A stretch of DNA of 64,000 nucleotides from Paraburkholderia dioscoreae (GCF_902459535.1 NZ_LR699553.1:4340001-4404000), one strand, 5' to 3'. Positions 29,789 to 39,591 are shown, counted from the first letter of the stretch. Translations and numbers: made by a program. The notes: generated by a model from the sequence alone, not told the origin.

Positions 29789-29959
29789 ATGGAAAAATGG
29801 CTGGTGGTATTGGGCATCTGGGCAATGTGCGCGACTTGCGCGGTGCTGTTCATCCGCGGCGCGACGAGCGGCCCCGGCCGGCGCGAGCCCGTCAAGGAAC
29901 GCACACCTGCAGCGTCGCGCGCATCGGCGGGCGACGCGCGGACTGCTTTGAACGATTGA
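29789..29959 (+). CDS. Small single-pass membrane protein of unknown function
   Basis: A 56-residue frame starts at 29789 with AGGACAG 6 nt upstream. The N-terminal half is one hydrophobic helix (EKWLVVLGIWAMCATCAVLF) with two Cys; the rest is a short basic and polar tail (RREPVKERTP). It is divergent from putA. The good ribosome binding site and clean helix-plus-tail design argue for a real gene, but I recognise no family. Confidence 0.55.
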   Translation: MEKWLVVLGIWAMCATCAVLFIRGATSGPGRREPVKERTPAASRASAGDARTALND

Positions 29960-30088
29960 ATAATGGTGTCCGGCGTGTCGTGCCGGAGTTAGCGAGGCCA
30001 GTCTCTGGCTGACACGCTCCGGTTGACCCAGCAGCGGGAAAACACGCGCGACGCCCGGCCCGAAGCCGCGGCGACGCACGGGTAGACG

Positions 30089-30337
30089 TCAGTGCCGAAG
30101 GATCGGCTCGAACTGCGGGCAGGCGTCGCCCGGCGAAACGAGCTGGTCGTGCACCCGGCAAAGCCGGCTGTCCGCCACGCTCGCGCCAAATGCCGAACCG
30201 AATACCGCGAGGCCAGGAATGCTCTGCTCCAACGAATCCCGACTCTCAGCGCGATACCGGCAGCCTGCGCAGCACGGCGCGCACGCTGCGTCGCGTGCGT
30301 CCGCCGTGTTGGCGATGCGGAATGCGCCGCTCGTCAC
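30089..30337 (-). CDS. Small Cys-containing protein translationally coupled to the YeiH-type gene
   Basis: This 82-codon frame starts with GTG at 30337, overlapping the TGA of the upstream membrane-protein gene (GTGA), which is strong evidence for coupling. Visible features are CAPCCAGC near residue 20, LEQSIPGLAVFGSAFG and SRLCRVHDQLVSPGDACPQFEP. The closing LCxxHxxxxSPxxxCxxF pattern resembles short conserved proteobacterial proteins of unknown function with paired cysteines that may bind metal. No named function. A chance frame is possible but less likely given the pattern. Confidence 0.5.
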   Translation of the reverse strand: MTSGAFRIANTADARDAACAPCCAGCRYRAESRDSLEQSIPGLAVFGSAFGASVADSRLCRVHDQLVSPGDACPQFEPILRH

Positions 30338-31755
30338 GAACCCTGCCCCAAGCTATTCCAGTACGGTGCGAACACGTGCGCGGACAGCGCGTAGCCGATG
30401 GCGATATTGACCACCACGCCCACCGTAAATGCAAGGAACGGCTTCAGGCCGGTGGCGGTCAGCGAGCGCAGGCGCGTGGTCAGCCCAATGCTGAGGAAAC
30501 AGAACGTGAACGCCCACGTGCGCAACGCGGTGATCGGGGCGACGAATTCGGGCGTCACGACCTTGCGGTAATCGGCCAGCGAATAGTGGCTGGCGATCCA
30601 CGTCACCAGCGCCGACGCGATCACGAAGCCGATCACGAACTTCGGAAAGCGCGCCCAGATCTCGCCGGCGTTGGGTTTTGCCGTGACGCCGCTGTCTTGC
30701 GATTCCCAGCGGGTCGTCGCGACGATCGCCAGCACGAACGCCCAGATGCCGATCCAGATATCGCGGCCGACCACTTTCATCAGCGTGAACGCCTGCAGCG
30801 ACGCCTCCGGCGCCCCCGCAATCGCGCTGCCGGCGTGTTTCGCGAAGTCGCCATAAGCTTGCGCGGCCGCGATCCCGGCGGCGTCGGCGAATTCCGAGGT
30901 GCCGATCCATGCGCCGGCGACTGCGGTCGACAGTCCGAGCGAGCGGGACGCGAACGGCAGCACGAAGATCATCACGATCGCCCACAGCACGACCAGCGTA
31001 ATCGCCACCGAAGCCTGTTCGCGCCTCGCCCGTACCGCGCCGGCAATCGCGATCGCCGCCGAGACGCCGCACACCGCGCCGCCGACACCGAGCACAGCGG
31101 CAAAGCGCCGGTCGAGGCCGAACGCCTTGGCGGCAAAAAAGATCACGAAGAATGTGACAAGCGAAACGATGGTCGCCTGCCCGACCGCTACGGGGCCAGC
31201 CCACACCAGCAGCGTGAACGGTAACGTCGCGCCGAGCAGCACGATACCGACCTTGATGTAGAACTCGACGCGCAAGCCCGCCGAAAACCATTCGGGCAAC
31301 GTGAACACGTTCGAGATCAGCAGACCGAGCGCCAGCGCGACGAGCGGCGGTTCGAGGTTGTACTTCGACGCATTGACCCACGCGCCCAGCGTGAAAATCA
31401 GCGCCGAAGCGATGAACAGGATCAGGAACGACCCGAGGAAAGCACCGACCCGTTGCTTGAGCGCAGCGAGGCTCACGCCGAACAGCAACGCGAACACGAT
31501 GAACAGCGCGGCATAGTTCGGCAGATGCTTGCCGGCGTCCTGCGCAGCCTGCCCTACACCCGACCATCTGGCCGGCGCCACCGCCAGCCACTTGATGCTG
31601 CTGCCCGACGCGAACAGCGCCCACGCTATCACGATCACCAGCAGGCCGACCCACACCGCCCACCAGTCTTCAGTCGAAAAAAGTCCGCCGCCGTGCGTGC
31701 TTTGCCGTTTGGCCGGTGCGGCGCCCGTCGGCAGCGTTTGATTGGTATCGCTCAT
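30334..31755 (-). CDS. YeiH/UPF0324-type inner-membrane protein (putative sulfate exporter family)
   Basis: The start at 31755 (MSDTNQ) is chosen for the GGGG spacing; an ATG two codons earlier is possible. The 473-residue protein has about 11 membrane segments, including WWAVWVGLLVIVIAWALF and FVIGFVIASALVTWIASHY. The ALGVGGAVCGVSAAIAIAGAV segment is typical of the conserved-hypothetical-698 (YeiH) family. Members have been linked to sulfate, sulfite or other anion efflux, but evidence is thin. The stop overlaps a small coupled gene. No LysR regulator lies next to it. Confidence 0.8.
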   Translation of the reverse strand: MSDTNQTLPTGAAPAKRQSTHGGGLFSTEDWWAVWVGLLVIVIAWALFASGSSIKWLAVAPARWSGVGQAAQDAGKHLPNYAALFIVFALLFGVSLAALKQRVGAFLGSFLILFIASALIFTLGAWVNASKYNLEPPLVALALGLLISNVFTLPEWFSAGLRVEFYIKVGIVLLGATLPFTLLVWAGPVAVGQATIVSLVTFFVIFFAAKAFGLDRRFAAVLGVGGAVCGVSAAIAIAGAVRARREQASVAITLVVLWAIVMIFVLPFASRSLGLSTAVAGAWIGTSEFADAAGIAAAQAYGDFAKHAGSAIAGAPEASLQAFTLMKVVGRDIWIGIWAFVLAIVATTRWESQDSGVTAKPNAGEIWARFPKFVIGFVIASALVTWIASHYSLADYRKVVTPEFVAPITALRTWAFTFCFLSIGLTTRLRSLTATGLKPFLAFTVGVVVNIAIGYALSAHVFAPYWNSLGQGS

Positions 31756-31925
31756 CGCCATGCCCCGAAAGAGTTGAGGTACATCGGCGTCGGAATGTTG
31801 GAGTTTTGCCCGAATGTGCGCCGGTTCGGCGAAATATAGGCGAGCGGCGTCGCAAAACGAAACGACCATTCGCTCTATGAATATGACTCAAAGAAGTAAC
31901 GGCTTCGCCGCTCTGGCGACGTGCC

Positions 31926-34172
31926 TCAGATGTCGAGCGGATCGACTTCCAGATTCCAGCGCAGCACGCCCTTCATGCCGCGCAGCAGCGGCTGCCAGGC
32001 ACGCAAAGTTGCGTGCAACGCGCCGCGCGATGCGCTCTCGATCAGCAACTGGGCGCGGTGCACGTGCATCACCTTGACGATGGTGAGCGGCACTGCGTCG
32101 TAGACGGTCACGCGTTCGGCGGCGGGAATGCCGGTCAGGCTGGCCGCCGCCTGCTGCAGAAACGCGAGCGCGGCCTCGAGCGTGCGGCCTTCGGCCCGCA
32201 ACAAGGCCTGATAGACGAACGGCGGCAAGTGCGCATCGCGCCGCTCGGCCAGCGTGGAGTTGGCGAAGCCGACATAGTCGTGGCGTGCCAGCGCGTGGTA
32301 GAGCGCGTGGCGCGGATAGCGCGTTTGCACCAGCACTTCGCCGGGCAAGCCCGCGCGGCCTGCCCGGCCGCTTACTTGCATCAACTGGGCGAAAAGCCGT
32401 TCGCTGGCGCGGAAGTCGTGGGAAAAGAGCGCGGTGTCGGCGTTCAGCACGCCGACCAGCGACACGCGCTGGAAGTCGTGGCCCTTGGCGATCATCTGCG
32501 TGCCGACGAGGATGTCGACCTCGCCCGCGTGGACGTCGGAAAACAGCGCCTGTGCGCTGCCCTTGCGGCGCGTGCTGTCGGCGTCGATACGCAATACCCG
32601 CGCGCCGGGCACCGCGCTCGCCAGCGTTTCTTCGACGCGTTGCGTGCCGCGCCCCATCGGCGCGATGTCGACGTTGCCGCACTCCGGGCACGAGCGCGGA
32701 ATGCGTGCTTCCCACCCGCAGTGGTGGCAGCGGAGCGCGCGCTCGGGCTTATGCAGCACCACGTAGGCGCTGCAACGCGGACAACCGGCGACCCAGCCGC
32801 AGGCGTCGCAGGCAAGCTGCGGCGCGTAACCGCGGCGGTTCAGGAACACGAGGCTTTGCTCGCCGCGGTCGAGCCGCGCCTTCAGCGCGGCGATCAACGG
32901 CCCCGACAACCCCTCCACCGACGCCCGGCCGCGGCGCCGCTCTTCTTCCAGATCGATCAGTCTGACGGTGGGCAATACGGCGTCGGCGACCGCCCGGCGC
33001 GACAGGGTGAGCCGCTTGTAGCGCCCCTGATCGGCTTGCCACCAGCTTTCCAGCGACGGCGTGGCCGAGCCGAGCACAACCGGCAATCCGAGCTGCTTGG
33101 CGCGGTAGATCGCCAGATCGCGCGCCGAATAGCGCAAGCCTTCCTGCTGCTTGTAGGCGGGATCGTGCTCCTCGTCGACGACGATGATCGCGAGCTTGGG
33201 CAGCGAGGCGAGCACCGCCAGCCGGGTGCCGAGTACGATGCGAGCCTGCCCTGTGTGAGCGGCGAACCAGCTGCGGGCGCGCTCGCCTTCCGCGAGACCG
33301 CTGTGCAGCGTGACGATCGACGTGCCTTCGAGCGCGGCGAAGCGCGCGCGAAAAGCCGCTTCGAACTGCGGCGTCAGATTGATTTCAGGCACGAGGACAA
33401 GCGCCTGAGCGTCGGGCCTGGCGGCCAGGATCTCCGCGAGTGCCCGCAGATAGACCTCTGTCTTGCCGCTGCCCGTCACGCCGTGCAGCAGAAATGGCGC
33501 AAAACCGTCGGCGTCGCGAATGGCTTCGACAGCCGTCGCCTGCTCGTCGGTGAGCATGGGCAGCGTGGGCGAGGGCGCGCTGGGTGGCACCGGAGCGGTA
33601 AGCTCGGCGGCAGCTTCGATGAGGTCCAGCGCTACCCAGCCTTCCGCCTGCCATGCATCGAGCGTCGTGATCGCTTTGGGGTGCAGCGCGCGAACCTCGG
33701 CGGCCAGCAGAAACTCGGTCTCGGCCAATGCCTGCGCCAGCTTGCGCAACGCGCTCGCCCGAGCCGGCAGTGCGTCGGGGAGGGCCGTTTTGCCTGTAGG
33801 CGTCAGACTGTAGCGCTCTTGCGGCGCAAACAGCCGTGACCAGCGCGAGGCGTCGCGCAGCGCTTGCGGCAAAGCCGGCAACGCCACTTCGCCGAGGCCG
33901 CGTTGATAGTAATCCGCTGCGAAAGCGGCCAACCTCAACCATTCCGACGATAGCGGCGGACACGCAGTGCACACGCTATCAATAGCGCGAAGGCGGTCAG
34001 GCGGCACGTCGCTGTGAGCGGTCACTTCGCAGATAAGTCCAACCACATGGCGCTTACCAAACGGCACGCTGACCAGCATGCCCGGCACCACCCGCTCAGG
34101 TGTGTCGCACCGATAGTCGAACAAGGTCGGAAGCGGATGATCCAGCGCGACGCGGACGAAGACGTCACTCAC
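31926..34172 (-). CDS. priA: Primosomal protein N', replication restart helicase PriA
   Basis: The 748-residue protein starts at a GTG. It has the N-terminal 3'-DNA-binding domain (FVRVALDHPLPTLFDYR), Walker A GVTGSGKTEVYL near residue 233, DEEHD (motif II), and a helicase region with GSATPSLESW. Zn-binding cysteines occur as CDAC, CPRC, CHHC and CPEC. PriA reloads the replisome at stalled forks. Pairing with rep in the same window is coincidental as far as I can see. No ATG alternative was found. Confidence 0.95.
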   Translation of the reverse strand: MSDVFVRVALDHPLPTLFDYRCDTPERVVPGMLVSVPFGKRHVVGLICEVTAHSDVPPDRLRAIDSVCTACPPLSSEWLRLAAFAADYYQRGLGEVALPALPQALRDASRWSRLFAPQERYSLTPTGKTALPDALPARASALRKLAQALAETEFLLAAEVRALHPKAITTLDAWQAEGWVALDLIEAAAELTAPVPPSAPSPTLPMLTDEQATAVEAIRDADGFAPFLLHGVTGSGKTEVYLRALAEILAARPDAQALVLVPEINLTPQFEAAFRARFAALEGTSIVTLHSGLAEGERARSWFAAHTGQARIVLGTRLAVLASLPKLAIIVVDEEHDPAYKQQEGLRYSARDLAIYRAKQLGLPVVLGSATPSLESWWQADQGRYKRLTLSRRAVADAVLPTVRLIDLEEERRRGRASVEGLSGPLIAALKARLDRGEQSLVFLNRRGYAPQLACDACGWVAGCPRCSAYVVLHKPERALRCHHCGWEARIPRSCPECGNVDIAPMGRGTQRVEETLASAVPGARVLRIDADSTRRKGSAQALFSDVHAGEVDILVGTQMIAKGHDFQRVSLVGVLNADTALFSHDFRASERLFAQLMQVSGRAGRAGLPGEVLVQTRYPRHALYHALARHDYVGFANSTLAERRDAHLPPFVYQALLRAEGRTLEAALAFLQQAAASLTGIPAAERVTVYDAVPLTIVKVMHVHRAQLLIESASRGALHATLRAWQPLLRGMKGVLRWNLEVDPLDI

Positions 34173-34636
34173 GCGTCAGCGGAAATCAGAACGACGCGCG
34201 CGACGCGACGCCGCTTCATGGTGTCCGCCGAGCAGACGGCAGGCCACTCGAAGTTAAAGTAAAACTTCAATTTCGGCGCTAAGTTTTGGATTCCGCTGAA
34301 CAATTGCAATCGGCCCGCGTGCCTGTGGATAACTTTGTTGAGAACTTTGCCCGGAAGGCCGGGGAACCGCGTCGCAGCGGCCTTCTGTGGGATTCCGCAC
34401 ATTCTGCACCGCCTCCCTCAAACCCTTGCCAGACAAGGCTTAGATCAAATGCGCCTGCAATGTGCAAGGGCCGGGATGCGACTAAAGCTTCTACCGCGCC
34501 GCAGCGTGATGAATGTGCATAAGTCAAGTCTTGACTTTCTCAGGACCGCCATCTGACGGCCCGTTGACTGCATATTTTCCCTTAGACCGAGAGCCCAGTT
34601 CGCTGCGTCGCAACAAAAATGGTAACGATTACGGCC
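34173..34636. other. priA-hemE intergenic region, no supported gene
   Basis: No open frame here has a recognisable product. A single perfect DnaA box, TGTGGATAA, lies at 34324-34332. The region separates the priA start from the hemE stop and should hold the priA promoter. Confidence 0.5.
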
Positions 34637-35737
34637 TCATGCCGGTGCATGTGCGCCACTGCGAATTGCCCGGCTATGACGATGCACTTCGTCCACGAGT
34701 TCGGCGACGTGTTCCGGCGGCGTGAACTGCGAAATGCCGTGGCCGAGGTTGAACACATGGCCGGGATGGTTGCCGAAACTGTCCAGTACGGCGCGCGCTT
34801 CCATCCGGATCGCAGCCGGCGGGGCAAACAGGACCGATGGATCGATATTGCCTTGCAGCGCCACCTTGCCGCCCACGCGTTCCCGAGCCTTGCTCAGGTT
34901 CACGGTCCAGTCGAGACCGACCGCATCCACGCCGGTTTCGGCGATCTCGTCGAGCCACAGGCCGCCGCCCTTGGTGAAGGTGACCACCGGCACTTTTTCG
35001 CCGTCATGATCGCGCTTCAGCTGACTCACCACCTGCTGGATGTAGTGCAACGAAAAGCGTTGATAGACGCCGTCCGCCAGCGCCCCGCCCCACGTGTCGA
35101 AAATCATCACGGCTTGCGCGCCGGCTTCGATCTGCGCGTTCAGGTAAGCGGCAACCGCGCGCGCGTTGACGTCGAGAATGCGATGCATGAGGTCCGGACG
35201 CGCATACAACATTGACTTGACCGTGCGGAAGTCCGCCGAACCGCCGCCTTCAACCATGTAGCACGCGAGCGTCCACGGACTGCCCGAAAAACCGATCAGC
35301 GGCACGCGCTGGCGGCCCTGCGCATCGGTGAGCGCGGTGCGAATTTCGCGCACGGCGTCAGTCACGTAGCGCAGCGTGGCGTCGATGTCCGGCACCGCGA
35401 GGCGCGCGACGTCGTCTTCCGTACGCACCGGCCGCGCGAATTTTGGGCCCTCCCCGGTCACGAACTCCAGGCCCAGACCCATTGCGTCGGGCACGGTCAG
35501 GATGTCGGAGAACAGGATCGCGGCGTCGAGCGGATAGCGCTCTAGCGGTTGCAGCGTGACCTCCGTTGCGAACGCCGGGCTTTTTGCCAGACCCAGGAAA
35601 CTGCCCGCGCGACCGCGCGTGGCGTTGTATTCCGGCAGGTAGCGGCCAGCTTGCCGCATCAGCCAGATCGGCGTGTAGTCGGTCGGCTGGCGCAGCAGCG
35701 CGCGCAGGAAAGTATCGTTCAGGAGTTTATGGGCCAC
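34637..35737 (-). CDS. hemE: Uroporphyrinogen decarboxylase
   Basis: The GTG at 35737 gives VAHKLLNDTFLRALLRQP, which fits the N-terminus of Burkholderia HemE (written with Met), and a length of 366 residues; the in-frame TTG at 35758 is less likely. HemE landmarks are TPIWLMRQAGRYLPEYNATR and the FSDILTVPDAMGLGL loop, whose Asp binds the substrate pyrroles. It converts uroporphyrinogen III to coproporphyrinogen III in haem synthesis. It is cytosolic, divergent from pheC. Confidence 0.96.
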   Translation of the reverse strand: MAHKLLNDTFLRALLRQPTDYTPIWLMRQAGRYLPEYNATRGRAGSFLGLAKSPAFATEVTLQPLERYPLDAAILFSDILTVPDAMGLGLEFVTGEGPKFARPVRTEDDVARLAVPDIDATLRYVTDAVREIRTALTDAQGRQRVPLIGFSGSPWTLACYMVEGGGSADFRTVKSMLYARPDLMHRILDVNARAVAAYLNAQIEAGAQAVMIFDTWGGALADGVYQRFSLHYIQQVVSQLKRDHDGEKVPVVTFTKGGGLWLDEIAETGVDAVGLDWTVNLSKARERVGGKVALQGNIDPSVLFAPPAAIRMEARAVLDSFGNHPGHVFNLGHGISQFTPPEHVAELVDEVHRHSRAIRSGAHAPA

Positions 35738-35954
35738 GTTGCGTACGACTGAGGGCAAAGGGGCATTTTACCGGACCGGACTCGCTGCATCGTGCCAGAT
35801 GCGACCAATAACTGCTGCGCGCCTCGCTCAAGGCGGCTTTTTCGTGGATTGGCAGCCGTCTCCCACCTGGCTGAACGGCCAATGTTCAAGCCCGGATTGC
35901 CGAGCTATCATCCAGCAGACTTACCACACAATTACATACAACCAAGGAGACTCG

Positions 35955-36749
35955 ATGAACAAGGCGACACTCGCGCTGCTCGGCGCGCTGACCGGTGTTT
36001 TGATGCATATAGGCGCGGCTTGGGCCCAGAGCACCGCTGCGGCGGCGCCCTCGCGGCTCGATGAAATCATCGCGCGCGGCACGTTGCGCGCCTGCACGAC
36101 CGGCGACTACAAACCGTACTCGTTCTACAAGGCGGACGGCCAGTTCGAAGGCATTGATATCGACATGACGGAGTCGCTCGCCAAGTCGCTCGGCGTCAAG
36201 ACAGAGTACGTCAAGACGACGTGGTCGAACCTGATGAATGACTTCGTCGCCAGATGCGACGTCGGCGTAGGCGGCGTATCGCCGACCCTCGAACGGCAGA
36301 AACGCGCGTTTTTCACGCAGGCGTATATGGTCGACGGCAAAACGCCGATCGTTCGATGCGACGACGTCAGCAAATACCAGACGGTGGCGCAGATCGACCA
36401 GCCCGCAACACGGGTAATCGTCAATCCGGGCGGCACCAACGAGCGGTTCGCGAAGCAATACTTTCCGCACGCCAACCTGACCGTGTATCCCGACAACGTG
36501 ACCGTTTTCAAGCAGATTCTTGCCGGCAAGGCCGACGTCATGGTGACGGACGCGTCGGAAACGTTGCTACAACAAAAGCTGAATCCGGGTCTTTGCTCGG
36601 TGCATCCGGACAAGCCTTTCCAGTACGGAGAAAAGGCCTGGCTGCTGCCGCGTGGCGACGTGGCGCTCCAGGAGTACGTCGACCAATGGCTGCACCTCGC
36701 GCGTGCGACCGGCGAGTATCAAGCCATTTCGGACAAATGGCTGAAATAG
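35955..36749 (+). CDS. pheC: Periplasmic cyclohexadienyl dehydratase (prephenate/arogenate dehydratase)
   Basis: The start at 35955 follows AAGGAGA and gives 264 residues with a signal peptide (TLALLGALTGVLMHIGAAWA). It looks like an amino acid ABC binding protein, but the detail matches Pseudomonas PheC: TTGDYKPYSF, DGKTPIVRC, NPGGTNERFAKQ, HPDKPF..EKAWLLPRGD and YVDQWLHLA. PheC converts prephenate or arogenate to phenylpyruvate or phenylalanine outside the cytoplasm. A generic amino acid binding protein is the fallback call. It is divergent from hemE. Confidence 0.8.
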   Translation: MNKATLALLGALTGVLMHIGAAWAQSTAAAAPSRLDEIIARGTLRACTTGDYKPYSFYKADGQFEGIDIDMTESLAKSLGVKTEYVKTTWSNLMNDFVARCDVGVGGVSPTLERQKRAFFTQAYMVDGKTPIVRCDDVSKYQTVAQIDQPATRVIVNPGGTNERFAKQYFPHANLTVYPDNVTVFKQILAGKADVMVTDASETLLQQKLNPGLCSVHPDKPFQYGEKAWLLPRGDVALQEYVDQWLHLARATGEYQAISDKWLK

Positions 36750-37448
36750 CATGGTGGTTTTTTTTTGGCCGCCCCAGTTTCCGTTCTCTCTGGCAGACGG
36801 GGCGGTCGGCAAAACGCCAAGAAATTTCGCTCACGCGCCGAATCATGTAACGGCACGAGGTGCGTCCAGGTAAGAACAGATCAATGATGCCGCGCTGAGC
36901 GTCGGGGAACGCGCCCTTTTTCTTGGCCGTTGCCCATACGGCGAATATTGCTGCGCAACCCGGCGGCCACGTTTGAACCGTTGAAATTTATTGAGCGCGG
37001 CCGAATACGTGTAACGCGGGCGATTCGTCACCCAAACGATGACCATGCAACCATTTCATGCGGAATCGACTTAATGGATGACGTCGCAATATGCGTCGCG
37101 AATAGCATCAATCATGCGTATGAAATTGCGGGGCAGTCATCGGTAAATATTACGTTTCAAACGATCCTTTTTGGCAATATATCCTGCAGCGCCTTATCTG
37201 GCGGGCGTTACAACCTGAAACACTTTGTTACCGCGCCCATGGGTTAATTCGCCCACAATGCCCTCAACGGTTTCAACACGGATGTGGCTGGGTGCGTGGT
37301 GTGAGCGGATACGATGCACTTGCCGGTCGGCGTATGCCGAAGCCCTGTGAAGGGGCATCCCTGCTGGGGCCGTAGTCGGCGCAGGGTCGCCGTCTCAGTC
37401 GGTTCCTTCTTTGGTCTCCTCGCGCTAACCCCGTAGCGTGTGGTTTTT
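36750..37448. other. Intergenic region, no supported gene; possible small RNA at its right end
   Basis: Open frames here (for example 36930-37247) lack family resemblance or a ribosome binding site. Base composition falls around 37000-37200. From about 37255 to the terminator at 37449-37474 there are several local hairpins (GCCCTGTGAAGGGGC, CGCTAACCCCGTAGCG) but no clear promoter, so a small RNA on the + strand is possible and unproved. Confidence 0.35.
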
Positions 37449-37474
37449 AGCGGGCTCCAGGCCCGCTTTTTTTT
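37449..37474 (+). terminator. Intrinsic terminator
   Basis: GCGGGC (37450-37455) pairs with GCCCGC (37461-37466) and is followed by T8. No annotated + strand gene ends nearby; the nearest, pheC, stops 700 nt before. Confidence 0.8.
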
Positions 37475-37629
37475 CGTCCAGCCAAACGTTTGCGCGATGC
37501 GGTAACGCGCCTTTTGTAGTAAGTTAGCCGCTTTTCACAACTTACGCGCAGCAAACGGCTTGGTTCCTGTTCTTCAATGGCAGGTCCGCCGCGCAATAAA
37601 CCCGCGTGTGGACCTGCTATCGAACATCA

Positions 37630-39360
37630 TCACGCCGTCTTATCTTCCCGCAGCTTCAATTCGCTGATCATCCGCTCGCGCATAATGAACTTCTGCACCT
37701 TGCCGGTCACCGTCATGGGCAGTTCGTCGACAAAACGGATGTACTTCGGCACCTTGTAGTGCGCAATCTGGCCTTGGCAGAACTGCTGGATCTCTTCAGC
37801 GCTCGCCTGCTCGCCCGAGCGCAATACGACCCACGCGCAAACCTCTTCACCGTATTTCGAGTCGGGCACGCCGAATACCTGCACGCTCTGGATTTTCGGG
37901 TGACGGAATAGAAACTCCTCGATTTCGCGCGGATAGATGTTCTCGCCGCCGCGAATCAGCATGTCTTTCAGACGTCCGACGATATTGCAATAGCCTTCGG
38001 CATCGAACGTCGCCAGATCGCCGGTGTGCATCCAACCGTCGACAATGCTTTCGCGTGTCTTCGCCTCATCGTCCCAATAGCCCTGCATCACCGAATAGCC
38101 GCGTGTACACAGTTCACCGGTTTCGCCCACTGGCACAATGTTGCCAAGGGGATCGACGATTTTCACCTCCAGATGCGGCTGGATGCGCCCGACCGTGGTT
38201 GTGCGCTTGTCGAGCGGATCGGTAGTCGAGCTCTGGAACGAGACCGGGCTGGTTTCCGTCATGCCGTAGGCGATGGTGATCTCGCCCAGATGCATCCTGG
38301 AGACGACCTTCTTCATGGTCTCGATCGGACATGGCGAGCCCGCCATGATGCCGGTGCGCAAGCGCGATAAGTCGTAGGTGGCGAAGTCCGGGTGATCGAG
38401 TTCGGCAATGAACATGGTCGGCACGCCGTGCAGCGCGGTGCACTGCTCTTCCGCGACTGCGGCCAAGGTTGCGGCCGGGTCGAATCCCTCACCTGGAAAC
38501 ACCATATTGGCGCCGACAGATACGCACGCTAGCACCGATAACACCATTCCAAAGCAGTGATACAACGGCACGGGAATGCACAAGCCGTCCTGCTCGGTTA
38601 GGCGCATCGCCATCGCGATGTAGCGCGCGTTGTTGACCACGTTGCGATGGGTCAGCGTCGCGCCCTTCGGGTTGCCTGTCGTGCCGCTTGTGAACTGGAT
38701 GTTGATCGGATCGCGGCACGAGAGCGTGGCGCCGATGGCGTCGAGTTTCGGCACGTCCAGCGACGCGCGACCTTGCTCGATCACGTCGGAAAAGCTCAAC
38801 ATGCCTGGCGTTTCCGTATCGCACATGCGAATCACATAGCGCAATTCGGGCAGCCTCGACGCATGCAGTTCACCCGGCGCTTGCGCGGCCAGTTCAGGTG
38901 CAAGTTCCTGCAACATCTCAAGGTACATGGACGTCTTGAAACGCTCGGCGGCGATGATTGCCTTGCAACCGACCTTGTTCAGCGCGTATTCGAGTTCCGC
39001 AAGCCGATATGCCGGGTTGATATTGACCAGCACAGCGCCGATGCGCGCGGTCGCAAACTGGGTGAGCAACCATTCCACGCGATTCGGCGACCAGATGCCG
39101 ACCCGGTCACCCTTCACGATGCCGAGCGCGAGCAGGCCGGCCGCCAACACGTCGACTTCTTCCGCAAACTCCTGCCATGTCCAGCGAATGCGTTGCTCGC
39201 GAAACACCACCGCTGGACGATCCGGAAAACGCTCGGCCGTATCGCGCAGAAACTGACCGACCGTCGCTTCGCTCAACGGGATGTCGGTCGGCCCACGGAC
39301 GTACGACAGCCCGTCTTTGGGTTCGATGAGTGCACCTTCGCCTGACACGTGCGTTGCCAT
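37630..39360 (-). CDS. AMP-forming fatty acyl-CoA synthetase family protein
   Basis: The 576-residue protein starts after GGAGAC. It has the ANL-superfamily P-loop FTSGTTGNPKGATLTHRN, the AMP-binding YGMTETSP, the TGDLATFD hinge and the catalytic C-terminal Lys in PMTVTGKVQKF. It should activate a medium- or long-chain fatty acid, or another carboxylate, to its CoA thioester. The sequence style is that of the FadD/LcfB-like group common in Burkholderia. It is separated from atpC by the ATP operon terminator. Confidence 0.88.
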   Translation of the reverse strand: MATHVSGEGALIEPKDGLSYVRGPTDIPLSEATVGQFLRDTAERFPDRPAVVFREQRIRWTWQEFAEEVDVLAAGLLALGIVKGDRVGIWSPNRVEWLLTQFATARIGAVLVNINPAYRLAELEYALNKVGCKAIIAAERFKTSMYLEMLQELAPELAAQAPGELHASRLPELRYVIRMCDTETPGMLSFSDVIEQGRASLDVPKLDAIGATLSCRDPINIQFTSGTTGNPKGATLTHRNVVNNARYIAMAMRLTEQDGLCIPVPLYHCFGMVLSVLACVSVGANMVFPGEGFDPAATLAAVAEEQCTALHGVPTMFIAELDHPDFATYDLSRLRTGIMAGSPCPIETMKKVVSRMHLGEITIAYGMTETSPVSFQSSTTDPLDKRTTTVGRIQPHLEVKIVDPLGNIVPVGETGELCTRGYSVMQGYWDDEAKTRESIVDGWMHTGDLATFDAEGYCNIVGRLKDMLIRGGENIYPREIEEFLFRHPKIQSVQVFGVPDSKYGEEVCAWVVLRSGEQASAEEIQQFCQGQIAHYKVPKYIRFVDELPMTVTGKVQKFIMRERMISELKLREDKTA

Positions 39361-39545
39361 GGTGTTGTCTCCGTGAACTGAGCGGAAGCTCTTATTGAAA
39401 TGAATTTGAAACCGATTGTGCCACCGGCATGTGTCGGCCAGGCATCAAGTCTTACCCGCAGCGCATTTCCAGACGTCGAGGTGTGGCGCCGATCGGCTTG
39501 AGAACACGATTCTGCTCACCTTTCCGTAAACGTCAAGTAAAGGTC

Positions 39546-39573
39546 AAAAAAAAGCAGCCGGAAAGGCTGCTTT
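39546..39573 (-). terminator. Terminator of the ATP synthase operon
   Basis: Read on the minus strand, AAAGCAGCC and GGCTGC arms enclose TTTCC and are followed by T8. It lies 20 nt beyond the atpC stop. Confidence 0.9.
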
Positions 39574-39591
39574 CTCTCTGATACGTATTGC

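Noticed and set aside
34324..34332. Perfect DnaA box TGTGGATAA between priA and hemE as a sign of oriC
   Set aside because: A single box without neighbours, AT-rich unwinding element or dnaA/dnaN; a lone 9-mer is not evidence of an origin.
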